This document shows, piece after piece, positions 1 to 8,857 of a stretch of DNA of 64,000 bases. Below the pieces are notes generated by a model, which was given only the letters and a program-made list of their open reading frames with translations, searched no databases and was not told the DNA's origin. Source of the DNA: Bacteroidales bacterium (GTDB lineage: Bacteria > Bacteroidota > Bacteroidia > Bacteroidales > Lentimicrobiaceae). The DNA lies in assembly GCA_016709025.1 (NCBI GenBank), contig JADJEQ010000037.1:1-64000 (forward strand). Direction: 5' to 3'. Made by a program: the position numbers and the translations under genes. Each line of letters starts with the position of its first letter. Within the stretch, counting starts at the first letter, position 1.

Positions 1-927
1 CAGATTGCAAACAGGCGGTTAAGGATTGTAAAATACAGGGGGTCAATGCATGGCAACAATGAATACCCATTTGTTATTGATGAAAAAGGGATAGCCGTTT
101 ATCCGATCGTAAGCAAAGCATTCCAACAGGTATCGAGTTCTGAACGCATATCTTCAGGCGTAAAAGACCTTGACAAAATGCTGGGTAAGAAAGGCTTTTT
201 CCTGGGCAGCAGTGTTCTCATTTCAGGCACAGCGGGTACCGGTAAAACCAGCATTGCCACTTCGTTCGCATACAGTGTTTGCAAAGCCGGAAAGTTCTGT
301 CTGTACTGCGCATTTGAAGAAGCTCCAAATCAGATTATCAGGAACATGAGCTCAATAGGATTTCAGCTTGCCCCACTGGTCAGTTCAGGATTGCTGACTT
401 TTTATTATGCAAGACCATCCTTACAGAATCTTGAATTGCATTTTCTTGCAATTAGAAAAATTATAGAAGACGTAAAACCATCAGTGGTAGTGCTTGATCC
501 GATAACAAATCTGATGACTGAAGGTCCGAATAGTGATATCAGATCTATGCTAACACGATTTGTTGATTACTTGAAAACCGAAAACATCACGGTTATGTTT
601 ACTGCAGCCATTACAGTAGGGTCGATCGAGCGTAATCCGAGCGATGAAGGTATTTCTTCCATGGTCGACACCTGGATGATGGTTCAGGATATTGAGGTGA
701 ATGCCATGCGCACACGTAGTTTGTGCGTAATGAAATCAAGGGGAATGGAACATGCCAGCGATGTACGCAGGTTTAGTATTTCAAAAAAAGGAATCACTTT
801 ATCCATTATTCAATCTGATGTGAACGGACCTGAAGCCATTGCCAAAAGAAAATCCAAAGAGCATCAGAGTTTATCTATTTCAGCAGAATCAATCGACGAA
901 ATGGAAAGTGTGATATCAAAAAAGTAA
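1..927 (+). CDS. kaiC: KaiC-like RecA-fold ATPase (5' partial)
   Basis: The reading frame is open from base 1, so the gene begins left of the window; the first ATG (46) is internal, because the residues before it (RLRIVKYRGS) are already KaiC-like. What is visible corresponds to the second (CII) ATPase domain. Numbering from that ATG, the Walker A motif GTAGTGKTS is at residues 61-69, the paired Glu (FEE) at 90-92 and the Walker B VVVLD at 147-151. The segment aligning with the cyanobacterial KaiC autophosphorylation site reads DEGISSMVDT, so the Ser-Thr pair is Ser-Ser (204-205). The C-terminus is Ser/Lys-rich and ends in KK. KaiB-like and PAS-kinase genes follow at once on the same strand. 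By family knowledge KaiC is a hexameric ATPase with autokinase activity; without a kaiA here, a true circadian role is unproven. The family call is firm; the function in this organism is inferred. Confidence 0.95.
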   Translation, partial: QIANRRLRIVKYRGSMHGNNEYPFVIDEKGIAVYPIVSKAFQQVSSSERISSGVKDLDKMLGKKGFFLGSSVLISGTAGTGKTSIATSFAYSVCKAGKFCLYCAFEEAPNQIIRNMSSIGFQLAPLVSSGLLTFYYARPSLQNLELHFLAIRKIIEDVKPSVVVLDPITNLMTEGPNSDIRSMLTRFVDYLKTENITVMFTAAITVGSIERNPSDEGISSMVDTWMMVQDIEVNAMRTRSLCVMKSRGMEHASDVRRFSISKKGITLSIIQSDVNGPEAIAKRKSKEHQSLSISAESIDEMESVISKK

Positions 928-970
928 AACGCTTAATTGAGAATTTTTATTGAATACCAAACTGATTGAG

Positions 971-1297
971 ATGAAGAAAAAAAACACAGATAAAATAAAA
1001 AACAAGGAAGATTCGGCTGGTCCCGGTCATAAGGTGTACGTTCTCCGGTTGTTTGTTACCGGCATACTACCAAATTCTGCAAGGGCAATTGTTAATTTAA
1101 GAGCCATTTGCAACAAATATTTAAAAAACAACTTTGAACTTGATATTATTGATATTTATCAGCTTCCTGATATGGCAATAACCGAAGATATAATTGCAGT
1201 CCCAGTACTGATAAAGAAATTCCCCTTACCAGAAAAGCGGCTGATCGGAGATTTGTCAGATACCGGTAAAGTTCTTAAGGAACTTGATCTTGTTTAA
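971..1297 (+). CDS. kaiB: KaiB-like protein
   Basis: A protein of about 108 residues with the KaiB thioredoxin-like signature: a beta strand YVLRLFVTG, then PNSARAIVNL, a Leu/Ile-rich strand ending DIYQLPDMA, and the conserved C-terminal part IIAVPVLIKKFPLPEKRLIGDLSD. In cyanobacteria KaiB binds KaiC after refolding and changes its phosphorylation cycle. I use the ATG at 971; an in-frame TTG at 950 would add seven residues, but nothing favours it. The gene starts 43 bases after kaiC stops, and its last codons run into a possible TTG start (1284) of the kinase gene, so the three genes are probably one transcript. The short basic N-terminal extension (KKKNTDKIKNK) is typical of non-cyanobacterial copies. 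Confidence 0.93.
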   Translation: MKKKNTDKIKNKEDSAGPGHKVYVLRLFVTGILPNSARAIVNLRAICNKYLKNNFELDIIDIYQLPDMAITEDIIAVPVLIKKFPLPEKRLIGDLSDTGKVLKELDLV

Positions 1298-1316
1298 TTC
1301 TTCAATCAATAATCCT

Positions 1317-2687
1317 ATGAAAAAGAGCAAGATTGAACTTTTAGCAGAAGCTGAAAAGTTGAAAAAAGAAAAAATGATGCTTCAGCGAAAGTTAAGGTCA
1401 GCCATGGAGGCTATTGAAGCAATTAAAGAAGATAACATAGACGCTTTGTTAATAAATGCCCGTGAAAATGCCAGGAAAGTCTACACTGAAAAGACTGCCG
1501 ATAAACCTTACCGCATCCTGATCGAGAAAATGCATGAAGGAGCGGTTATGCTCAGTGAAGACGGTACCATCATCTACTGCAATGCGTATTTTGCCCTTAT
1601 GGTAAATCTACCGCTGGAAAAAGTATTTGGAACAGATTTTCTGGATTATATTGATGAATCTTCAAAAGAACATGCCGATAAATTGCTTTCTGATTGTGGA
1701 ACTCATCCTGTTAAAGATGAAATAATGATGCTTTCTGAAAATCGAAAAAAAATACATGTATTGTTAACCATAAATGCACTTACACTCGATAATAAACCCT
1801 TCTTAAGCATCATACTTACCGATTTGAGTAAACAATATGACGATCAGAGAAAATTGATAATCAGAACGAAACAGTTAGAAGAGAAAAACGAAGAGCTGGA
1901 AAATGCCAATACAGAACTGGCCTTTCAAATCAGTGAAAAGAAAAGGAAGAGTAAAGAACTAAGAATTGCAAAAACTGATGTAAAGGATCTGGAAGAAATA
2001 AATACACACAAAGACAGTGTTCTTGCAATATTGTCACACGACCTCAGAAGCCCATTGGCCGGAATTATTGGAATTGCTGAATTGCTGAATACCGATTTTG
2101 ATGATATGAAACAAACTGAAGTCAAACATCTGCATGCACTACTCCTTAAAGAATCCGCCAAAGAATTGACCATGCTCGACAACTTATTGGAGTGGGGTAG
2201 AATAAAGTATGCTTCTGAAGCATTCTCGCCTGAAAATACAGTTCTTACCCAATCTGTATTGAAAGTTTTTGAAACATTACAGGAAGTTGCTGCAAATAAT
2301 CATATTCAACTTATCAACGAAGTAAAACAGGACATCATTGTATTTGCCGATGGGAAAATGGTGCTTTCTGTTATTCAGAATATTGTTTCAAATGCGATAA
2401 AATATACACCTGCGGATGGTAAAATAACTGTTACAGCGAAGAATACGGGTGAAAGAGTTGAAACCAGGATAACTGATACCGGAACAGGTATGTCAAAAGA
2501 TCTGGCAGAAAAGCTTTTTACGCCACAAATGACCTCACTTTTAACTCCCCGGAAAAAAAACAAGGGAGGAGGCATAGGATTGTTGCTGGTAAAGGATATT
2601 TTAGACAAAAACAACGGTGAAATATGGGTAGAAAGTGAAGAAGGGAAAGGCTCCTCATTCTACTTTACTTTGCTGGCCGGAAAATAA
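1317..2687 (+). CDS. PAS-domain sensor histidine kinase of the kai cassette
   Basis: A soluble 456-residue histidine kinase with no membrane segment. Order: N-terminal coiled coil, a PAS domain (about residues 60-180), a second Glu/Lys-rich coiled coil (to about 240), then the HisKA dimerisation domain with the phospho-acceptor in LAILSHDLRSPLAG, and the HATPase domain with N box (QNIVSNAIKYT), G1 (ITDTGTGMS) and G2 (GGGIGLLLV). I chose the ATG at 1317 (MKKSKIELL); a TTG at 1284 would overlap the end of kaiB. Its position directly behind kaiC and kaiB suggests it reads the state of the KaiC/KaiB pair, much as SasA does in cyanobacteria. It has a PAS domain instead of SasA's KaiB-like sensor, and no response regulator lies next to it. 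Kinase assignment is sure; coupling to Kai is inferred from context. Confidence 0.93.
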   Translation: MKKSKIELLAEAEKLKKEKMMLQRKLRSAMEAIEAIKEDNIDALLINARENARKVYTEKTADKPYRILIEKMHEGAVMLSEDGTIIYCNAYFALMVNLPLEKVFGTDFLDYIDESSKEHADKLLSDCGTHPVKDEIMMLSENRKKIHVLLTINALTLDNKPFLSIILTDLSKQYDDQRKLIIRTKQLEEKNEELENANTELAFQISEKKRKSKELRIAKTDVKDLEEINTHKDSVLAILSHDLRSPLAGIIGIAELLNTDFDDMKQTEVKHLHALLLKESAKELTMLDNLLEWGRIKYASEAFSPENTVLTQSVLKVFETLQEVAANNHIQLINEVKQDIIVFADGKMVLSVIQNIVSNAIKYTPADGKITVTAKNTGERVETRITDTGTGMSKDLAEKLFTPQMTSLLTPRKKNKGGGIGLLLVKDILDKNNGEIWVESEEGKGSSFYFTLLAGK

Positions 2688-2772
2688 ATGAGCGAAATAA
2701 GATCATTCTATAGTCAATTACTTTGCTCTGGCATGATGTTTCCTATTCAAAAAATGAAACAGACCACTTGAT

Positions 2773-3747
2773 TTACAGGATACTCTTCCACCTCTCATCC
2801 ATCCATTTTTTCTGCTGTTCCGGGGAGTGAAACGTCCAAACAACAATCCGACTGGACTTATTGCCCTGACCCATTGGAATCGTTTTCATTTCGGCTACCC
2901 CGGCTTTGTCGAGCGACCGGATCGCACCTTTTAGTGTGGATTGTTTTGAGACAATGGTAGAAAACCAAAGGCAGGAAGCAGAAAATTGTTTGCTTTGAAG
3001 AATCATATCGCGGATAAACCTGCCTTCACCACCTTCGCACCAGAGTTCGCCGGGTTGCCCGCCAAAATTAAGGACAGGTTCTGCAACTTTTTCCGGGTTA
3101 AGATTGCTCAGTTTTCTGAGTGTTCCTGCCTGGGCTTCCTCAGCGGAGCTATGAAACGGAGGATTACAGATGATCAAATCGATGAGCTCGTCTTTTTGAA
3201 TAATCCTGTAGAAAGTTTCTTTGGGATCTGTTTGCAGTCTTAATTCAACCATCCCGGTTAAGGCAGGATTAAAATCAATTATTTTTTTGGCCGATTCAAG
3301 CGCAGCCGGATCAATGTCAGACCCGACAAACGACCAGCCATATTCTTTAACTCCGATAACCGGATAAACACAGTTAGCCCCTACCCCAATATCAAGACAT
3401 TTTATCTGGCTTCCCATTGGGAATACCCCGAAGTTTTTGCGGCACAAAAAATCAGCGATATGATGTATATAATCAGCCCTACCGGGGATGGGAGGACATA
3501 AATAACCGCCGGGGATATCCCAGTATTCCAGGTCATAATAGTGCTTCAGCAGTGCTTTGTTCAGCATCTTCACCGCTACCGGATCAGCGAAATCAATCGT
3601 CTCATCCTGGTAGATATTCATTACAACAAAATCAGCCAATTCCGGACAACTCACAATCAGTTTTTTGAAATCGTAACGTTCACGGTGCCTGTTGCGTGGG
3701 TGCAACCTGCTTTTTATCTTCTGATGTTCTTTCTTTTTTTCAGTCAT
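2773..3747 (-). CDS. rlmF: 23S rRNA (adenine-N6)-methyltransferase RlmF
   Basis: A 324-residue protein with the RlmF (YbiN) pattern. The N-terminus carries LHPRNRHRERYDF (residues 16-27), the SAM-binding glycine motif is CLDIGVGANCVYP (117-129), an acidic loop is GSDIDP, and the catalytic N6-adenine methyltransferase motif NPPFH is at 195-199. The family methylates A1618 of 23S rRNA using S-adenosylmethionine. Length and motif order match full-length members. It is convergent with the kinase gene (85 bases apart). Downstream regulation is not evident. Confidence 0.93.
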   Translation of the reverse strand: MTEKKKEHQKIKSRLHPRNRHRERYDFKKLIVSCPELADFVVMNIYQDETIDFADPVAVKMLNKALLKHYYDLEYWDIPGGYLCPPIPGRADYIHHIADFLCRKNFGVFPMGSQIKCLDIGVGANCVYPVIGVKEYGWSFVGSDIDPAALESAKKIIDFNPALTGMVELRLQTDPKETFYRIIQKDELIDLIICNPPFHSSAEEAQAGTLRKLSNLNPEKVAEPVLNFGGQPGELWCEGGEGRFIRDMILQSKQFSASCLWFSTIVSKQSTLKGAIRSLDKAGVAEMKTIPMGQGNKSSRIVVWTFHSPEQQKKWMDERWKSIL

Positions 3748-4020
3748 TGGTTTTTTTCAATAAGTAAACTTCCGTGGAGGCACTCTCAGAACTATGGATA
3801 TCGCCCGGAAAAACCTTTTCTTTGTTAATCAGTAAGTTTTAAAAGTAACAAACAGCAAGTAAAACCTGCAACTTTGGCCGGACTATAAAACAAATCAACA
3901 ACGACTCACCATGCAGTCTGCGGTTATGCAAAGGTATCTGATAAAGTAGCTGGTTTAATTATTTTATGCATCAATCATCTTCTGCATCGGGTGCACATGA
4001 TTCCTAATCCTTCCGGCTTG

Positions 4021-6615
4021 TCATTCGAACAAATCCATTACCTCCTCGCCACTCATGCCGGCCATGGTTGAGTCGGATCTTACAAAGGCTTCGGCCAGGT
4101 TGCTTTTTCGTTCCTGCAGCTTCATAATTTTTTCCTCAATTGAACCTGAACTGATAAACCGGTAAACAAATACACTCTTATCCTGACCAATCCTGTGAGC
4201 CCGGCTGATGGCCTGTAATTCAGCGGCCGGGTTCCACCAGGGATCCAGCATAAAAACATAGTCTGCCTCGGTCAGATTGAGGCCAACACCCCCGGCTTTC
4301 AGCGATATAAGAAACAGCCTGACATCTTTACTTTTACGGAAACGGTTTATTACCTCCTCTCGCTTTCCTGTCGCGCCGGTCAGCAAGGCATATTGTATCT
4401 CCTTTTCCTTACACCATGACTCAAAAATAGCCAGGTGTTTCACAAAAGAGGAGAATACCAGCACCTTATGATTTTCTGAGAGAATGGTTTCCAGCTTTGA
4501 AGTAACATCGTCAAACTTCCCGCTATCCGATTGGTAACCAGGATCAAACATCAGCGGGTGACTGGCTATCTGCCTGAGGCGCATCAAAGCCCTGAGAACT
4601 ACCGGAACAGATTTGGAAAGGCCAGCTTTGGGAATAATACTCAGGATTTCATTGCGGATCTTTGACTTTTCTGTCTCATAAATTGCCTGCTGATCATCTG
4701 ACATCGAGCACCACGCGATGGTATCAATGATTTTCGGCAACTCCGGGGCAACCTCTTCTTTTGTCCGGCGCAGCACAAAAGGCTGTATCAATTCTCTCAG
4801 TTTCTCAGCAGTTTCACCTTCCGGATTCTGCGACAACGGAACCTGGTAAAAGCGGTTAAAATCCTTCAGGCTGCCCAAAAGTCCGGGATTGACAAAATTC
4901 ATCTGCGACCACAGGTCGTTCAGACTGTTTTCGACTGGTGTTCCACTCAATGCCAGACGGTATTCGCAGGTAAGCCTGAATGCCGCTTTCGCAACCAGGG
5001 AGGCTGAATTCCGGATTTGCTGGCTTTCATCGAGCACTACAGCATGAAATCCTGTTTCAGAAAGTTTGTCAATATCGTTACGCATCGTACCATAAGTAGT
5101 AAGAATTACCTGATATTTCGTCAATACCCTTTGCGACAGCGATCGCATCGATCCGGTATAATTGTAAACCTTCAGATGCGGGGCAAACCTTTGTAATTCA
5201 TGCATCCAGTTATGGATCAGCGAGGTAGGCATAACCACCAGGCTGGGTGGCAATTTCTGATGTTGCCCGGAAATGTTTTTTTTAAGATCTGTCGCTTTCA
5301 CAGGCCCGGGCAGGGATTGCGAAAACAGATCCAGTTGTACCCCTTTTATGGATTCAGGCGTCAGTTCAGGATCGGGCAGGAGTATTTCGTTTCCCTCATC
5401 ACTGTATTGCGACAAAAGCAATGCAATGGTCTGTAGTGTTTTCCCCAAACCCATATCATCGGCCAGAATTGCCCCAAAACCCAGGCTGAACAATTTCTTC
5501 AGACGAAAAAACCCATAAGCCTGATATGGACGAAGGATCGCATTTTGCAGATCCGGTAATTGTATTGAATCATGGGTCAGATTTTCGGCCAACAGGTTGA
5601 AGTCAGGCAATTGAAAAACCTTCAACAACGTGAAATGGTGTTTCCGGATACGGGCAATACCATGGCGATCAGCCGAAAAGGCCATAAAGTCATGATACAG
5701 TGAAAACCATTCTTCAGGAATGAGAAAAACCTCACCGGAAGGCAGGACAAATTCCTTTAAGCCATTCAGTATATTTTCACGGAAATGAATAAACGGAATT
5801 TCAAATTCCCCGGCTTTTACCACTGCATTTACATCAAACCAGTCGGGACCGCTTTTACTGCTTATGCTCAGATTTCCTTTCACCAGGGCATACCGCGTTT
5901 CTTCGCGTTGGTAAATAGTGAATCCCTCCTGCCTCAGGTGCTCAGAATGTCCAATCAACCAATCAACCAGCGTATAAATTGAACTTTTGCCGGTTACATC
6001 CTCCAGTCTGAACAGGGATTCATATTGAGTAAGGCCGATCGACTTCAGGTACTTAACCCTCGACGATTCAAGCACCAGATTTCTGACAAACCGGGTAAAA
6101 ATAAATCCATTTTCGCCTGCTTCGAGTCCAATAAGGGTTTTCTGCAAATTATTGACCGAAAGCAACTTTTCACCATAGCGAAAATTCAACACCAGGGCTG
6201 GTTTGCCCTGCCAGTCGTATTCGACTGAAAGCAATGTTTCCGGCTCAAGACTAACATTTCTGACTTCAAAACCTTCAGCTTCAATTTCACACCGGCCAAC
6301 GATCCGATGGATAAATGTGCTGAAATACTTTCCTTCAATACGAGGAGGAATTTCGATGGATTCCTTATTGAGAAAAGGTCCCAGCAGCTTGCCGTTGATG
6401 GAATGGTCAAAAGTAAACATCTGCTTTTCAGAAATATAAACACAGGGACTGTGGCTAAGAATAATATTGTTACTGTGCTGCAGATTAATTTTTTTGTTTC
6501 CAAGAAATGCCTCAAAAGTGTATATCGTTCCACTTTCCGACCGCCTGAACCTGAGCCTGGTGATCGCTTCTGATGCGTTCACAGATATCAGATCTTCGGG
6601 ATAAAGATTGGGCAT
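4021..6615 (-). CDS. SNF2-family helicase, main open part (N-terminus split by frameshifts)
   Basis: 864 residues are open from the ATG at 6615. Both helicase lobes are present: Walker A in ADDMGLGKT (about residue 385), the DEAH-type box DESQ (about 527), motif III SGTPVENSLNDLW, and in lobe two GGVGLNLTEADYV and ISRAHRIGQ (motif VI, about 806). Such proteins are ATP-driven translocases on duplex DNA. The ATG is probably not the real start: the upstream 390 bases encode the missing N-terminal ~130 residues in two other frames (separate entry). Adding one G to the GGG just upstream of this ATG (6621-6623) would read FYDGEAMPNLYPEDL straight through. The protein is therefore likely about 990 residues, the usual size for Bacteroidota SNF2 proteins. 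No restriction or defence partner gene is adjacent. Confidence 0.92.
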   Translation of the reverse strand: MPNLYPEDLISVNASEAITRLRFRRSESGTIYTFEAFLGNKKINLQHSNNIILSHSPCVYISEKQMFTFDHSINGKLLGPFLNKESIEIPPRIEGKYFSTFIHRIVGRCEIEAEGFEVRNVSLEPETLLSVEYDWQGKPALVLNFRYGEKLLSVNNLQKTLIGLEAGENGFIFTRFVRNLVLESSRVKYLKSIGLTQYESLFRLEDVTGKSSIYTLVDWLIGHSEHLRQEGFTIYQREETRYALVKGNLSISSKSGPDWFDVNAVVKAGEFEIPFIHFRENILNGLKEFVLPSGEVFLIPEEWFSLYHDFMAFSADRHGIARIRKHHFTLLKVFQLPDFNLLAENLTHDSIQLPDLQNAILRPYQAYGFFRLKKLFSLGFGAILADDMGLGKTLQTIALLLSQYSDEGNEILLPDPELTPESIKGVQLDLFSQSLPGPVKATDLKKNISGQHQKLPPSLVVMPTSLIHNWMHELQRFAPHLKVYNYTGSMRSLSQRVLTKYQVILTTYGTMRNDIDKLSETGFHAVVLDESQQIRNSASLVAKAAFRLTCEYRLALSGTPVENSLNDLWSQMNFVNPGLLGSLKDFNRFYQVPLSQNPEGETAEKLRELIQPFVLRRTKEEVAPELPKIIDTIAWCSMSDDQQAIYETEKSKIRNEILSIIPKAGLSKSVPVVLRALMRLRQIASHPLMFDPGYQSDSGKFDDVTSKLETILSENHKVLVFSSFVKHLAIFESWCKEKEIQYALLTGATGKREEVINRFRKSKDVRLFLISLKAGGVGLNLTEADYVFMLDPWWNPAAELQAISRAHRIGQDKSVFVYRFISSGSIEEKIMKLQERKSNLAEAFVRSDSTMAGMSGEEVMDLFE

Positions 6616-7000
6616 GGCTTCCCATCATAAAACGGGATTTTGTGTTGTTGTATGAGCCTGACAATGCGGTAAATGGCTTTATCAAAGTAAGGCCGGATCA
6701 CTTGTTCATATATGGCTTTATCTGACTTCTTAAAGAAATCGCCGGGTGACATTTTCCTTTTGAAAATCTTGACACCAATGCAGATGGCTCAACACAGCCG
6801 GCTAAATCAACCAATTCAGCCAGAAGTTCATGATTAAAATCATAGCTGCCCAGGTTTATCCCTGATATCCTTTCATGCACTACCAGATATTTACCTATAA
6901 CATTTGTACAACTATATGGGAATATAGTAAACCCAAACGGTAGGGCAGGTTTAAGAATGCAGGTTAGTATAAATTGATCGGGTACTATGTCTTTCGTCAC
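6612..7000 (-). pseudogene. N-terminal part of the SNF2 helicase, out of frame
   Basis: From a GTG at 7000 one frame reads to SRFSKGK and would then meet a stop at 6698. A second frame continues the sequence as MSPGDFFKKSDKAIYEQ and VIRPYFDKAIYRIVRLI until about 6620, where a third frame takes over as PNLYPEDLI, the start of the main helicase frame. Pieces of the type SRFSKGK, IRPYFDKAIYR and LYPEDLI are what I expect at the N-terminus of Bacteroidota SNF2 proteins. Each break is repaired by one extra base in a short run: an A in the AAAA at 6752-6755, and a G in the GGG at 6621-6623. Either the consensus lost two bases or the gene is truly damaged. Confidence 0.8.
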
Positions 7001-7100
7001 AAATCAGTTTTGAGGGTACAAAGCTATAGACTTTCAAAAAGCCCCGGTCCTTTCGTAAAAAAAGACTGTGTGCAATGACTTAAAAATGTTGATATGTATA

Positions 7101-7613
7101 TTAATCTCCCCCCGACCTGAGGATGTTCTTTTTTATCCCAATCCTCACCTGAGGTACTACATATTTTGACCAATATTCGTCCTGGTTTCCCATTTTATCA
7201 ATTGGCTTTCCTTTATAATATCCACCATACATTTCAGTCTGCAAAAACAGGTTAATCCTGTCTTTTCCCCCATATTCCAATCCTGCACCGATCAACCAGC
7301 CTAATCGTCCGTTTGAATGGGCAAAACCCCCGACAAAAGGACAAAACCTGAATTTGCCGATTGTAGATGCCTTAATATAAACCGGAAAAGACAAAAAGGT
7401 TTCCTTTTTGACTGTGAAAAGATCCAATCCTGTATTCAAGGAGAGATCGCTGTTGCGAAAGCTGTATTCAAGATTAACCCCGCCAAAAGGAAGCATCTCG
7501 CCGAAAACAGGTGGAATAAATCCAGCCGAAACTCCGCCGCTGAGCGACTGACTGAAAGTAACAGCAGGTAGTAAAAAAGCAGCAATTAACAGAAGTTTTT
7601 TCACAGTTATCAT
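7101..7613 (-). CDS. Exported small outer-membrane beta-barrel-like protein
   Basis: A protein of about 170 residues. The start at 7613 (MITVKKLLL) gives a clean signal peptide ending near TFSQS; an ATG 18 bases upstream would put charged residues before it. The mature part alternates Gly/aromatic strands (GVSAGFIPP, GLDLFTVKK, FCPFVGGF, WLIGAGLEYGG, LFLQTEMYGGYY) and ends in a basic strand, like small outer-membrane barrels. I recognise no specific family. It stands alone, with no obvious operon partner. Confidence 0.7.
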   Translation of the reverse strand: MITVKKLLLIAAFLLPAVTFSQSLSGGVSAGFIPPVFGEMLPFGGVNLEYSFRNSDLSLNTGLDLFTVKKETFLSFPVYIKASTIGKFRFCPFVGGFAHSNGRLGWLIGAGLEYGGKDRINLFLQTEMYGGYYKGKPIDKMGNQDEYWSKYVVPQVRIGIKKNILRSGGD

Positions 7614-7800
7614 TCTTTGGCAAAAATCCATTTTTTTAGGACCGAAAACGATCTACAAAAATTATCAGATAATGGCATTCATACTGAATGAGACTTATGC
7701 AAACATAAAACAATTGTTGTTGATCCTGATAAGTTTATTGTTTTTGATTCACTTAAGACTTTTTACTTTTTACTTTATACTTTTTACTATTATCCTGCAT

Positions 7801-8550
7801 CTACTCCTGAATTGTTGTTTCAAGGATGGTGATTTTATAGTCTTCCGAAATCGAGATTTTAATCCATCCTAACCTGATTTTTTCCGCGTCTTTTTTACCG
7901 ATCCCTATCCACGCAATTATATCATTAGGGAAGGAATGGCATTCATTGAAATAAATAATTTCTTCAATTACAATCGTGTCCTGCGATAAACTTATAACAT
8001 TATGATAGGAAATTAACGGGTGGTTCAGATCAAGCGTATCGGACAACCAAAGATCATTTTCCGAGATCGTTTGATCTTGTTTCAGGACCCTGATAAAATG
8101 ATTGTTGGCGACATTGTGAATAGAATCGTTCGGATACATTCTACTGCATGTATAGTATTTTCTGAGATATACTGCAACCTCATTCGAGTAGAACGTATCG
8201 TTTTGCGCGTGCATAAAAAATGTGTCCTGATATTCAATCATGTTGAAAAAAAACTGTTGACCGAGGCTTGCTATGTCAGCTTCCGGATGCTGACCCATTC
8301 CCGGAGAGCCCCAGATATTGCTACTGAGAACAAAATCATTGTTACCATCCCCATCAACATCAAGGAAGTAATCTCTTTTGTTGTTATAACCTCCGACAAG
8401 AATTGTATCATGATGAATGACCTTCAATCCTGAGTAATTTCCAATGGTTATTACGTTGTCTTTTCCTGGTTTATTTTCTTTTTCGCATGAATATATTACA
8501 CCAGCGATCAATAAGAACAGAAATAACCGGATTAAGGATATATTCCACAT
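7801..8550 (-). CDS. Putative lipoprotein of unknown function
   Basis: About 249 residues from the ATG at 8550. The N-terminus (MWNISLIRLFLFLLIAGVIY) is a lipoprotein signal with the lipobox-like VIYSC and Cys22. A longer reading to 8619 is possible but would precede the signal with a non-membrane stretch. The mature protein contains a Ca-loop-like DVDGDGNNDF, as in FG-GAP-type repeats, and later strand-rich sequence. No enzyme motif is visible and I do not recognise a family. It lies head to head with the repeat protein at 8858. Confidence 0.65.
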   Translation of the reverse strand: MWNISLIRLFLFLLIAGVIYSCEKENKPGKDNVITIGNYSGLKVIHHDTILVGGYNNKRDYFLDVDGDGNNDFVLSSNIWGSPGMGQHPEADIASLGQQFFFNMIEYQDTFFMHAQNDTFYSNEVAVYLRKYYTCSRMYPNDSIHNVANNHFIRVLKQDQTISENDLWLSDTLDLNHPLISYHNVISLSQDTIVIEEIIYFNECHSFPNDIIAWIGIGKKDAEKIRLGWIKISISEDYKITILETTIQE

Positions 8551-8857
8551 TTCATAAAGATTTAAAAACCCTGACGGGAGACGACAGTCCCCGTAAGAGA
8601 AATTCCGAATATAATTCAAATATACAATTTCTGTAAATATTTATCAAGCATTACCTGACAAAATCTTTTTTTTTCTTGACTATTTTATCTTTTATTCGTA
8701 AATTACAGTCTTATTAGATGAAATAATTCCCCGCAGGGCATTTTGCTTATTCCATATACCTGCAATCTGCACCAACCAAATCATTGCTTTTTCTAATATC
8801 AGATGCCTGTTACTGACTTCAGAACCGAAGATTCATTAACCCTAAATCTATACACTT
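8551..8857. other. Divergent intergenic region
   Basis: This AT-rich stretch of 307 bases separates the minus-strand lipoprotein from the plus-strand repeat protein and should hold both promoters. A TTGAC at 8676-8680 followed after about 20 bases by TAAATTAC (from 8699) is only a loose match to the Bacteroidota promoter pattern, so I do not call it. I see no gene or strong hairpin. Confidence 0.4.

Noticed and set aside
4021..7000. SNF2 helicase as part of a defence system (DISARM-like or similar)
   Set aside because: No methylase, nuclease or other defence gene is adjacent; rlmF is a housekeeping rRNA methylase and solitary SNF2 genes are common in Bacteroidota.
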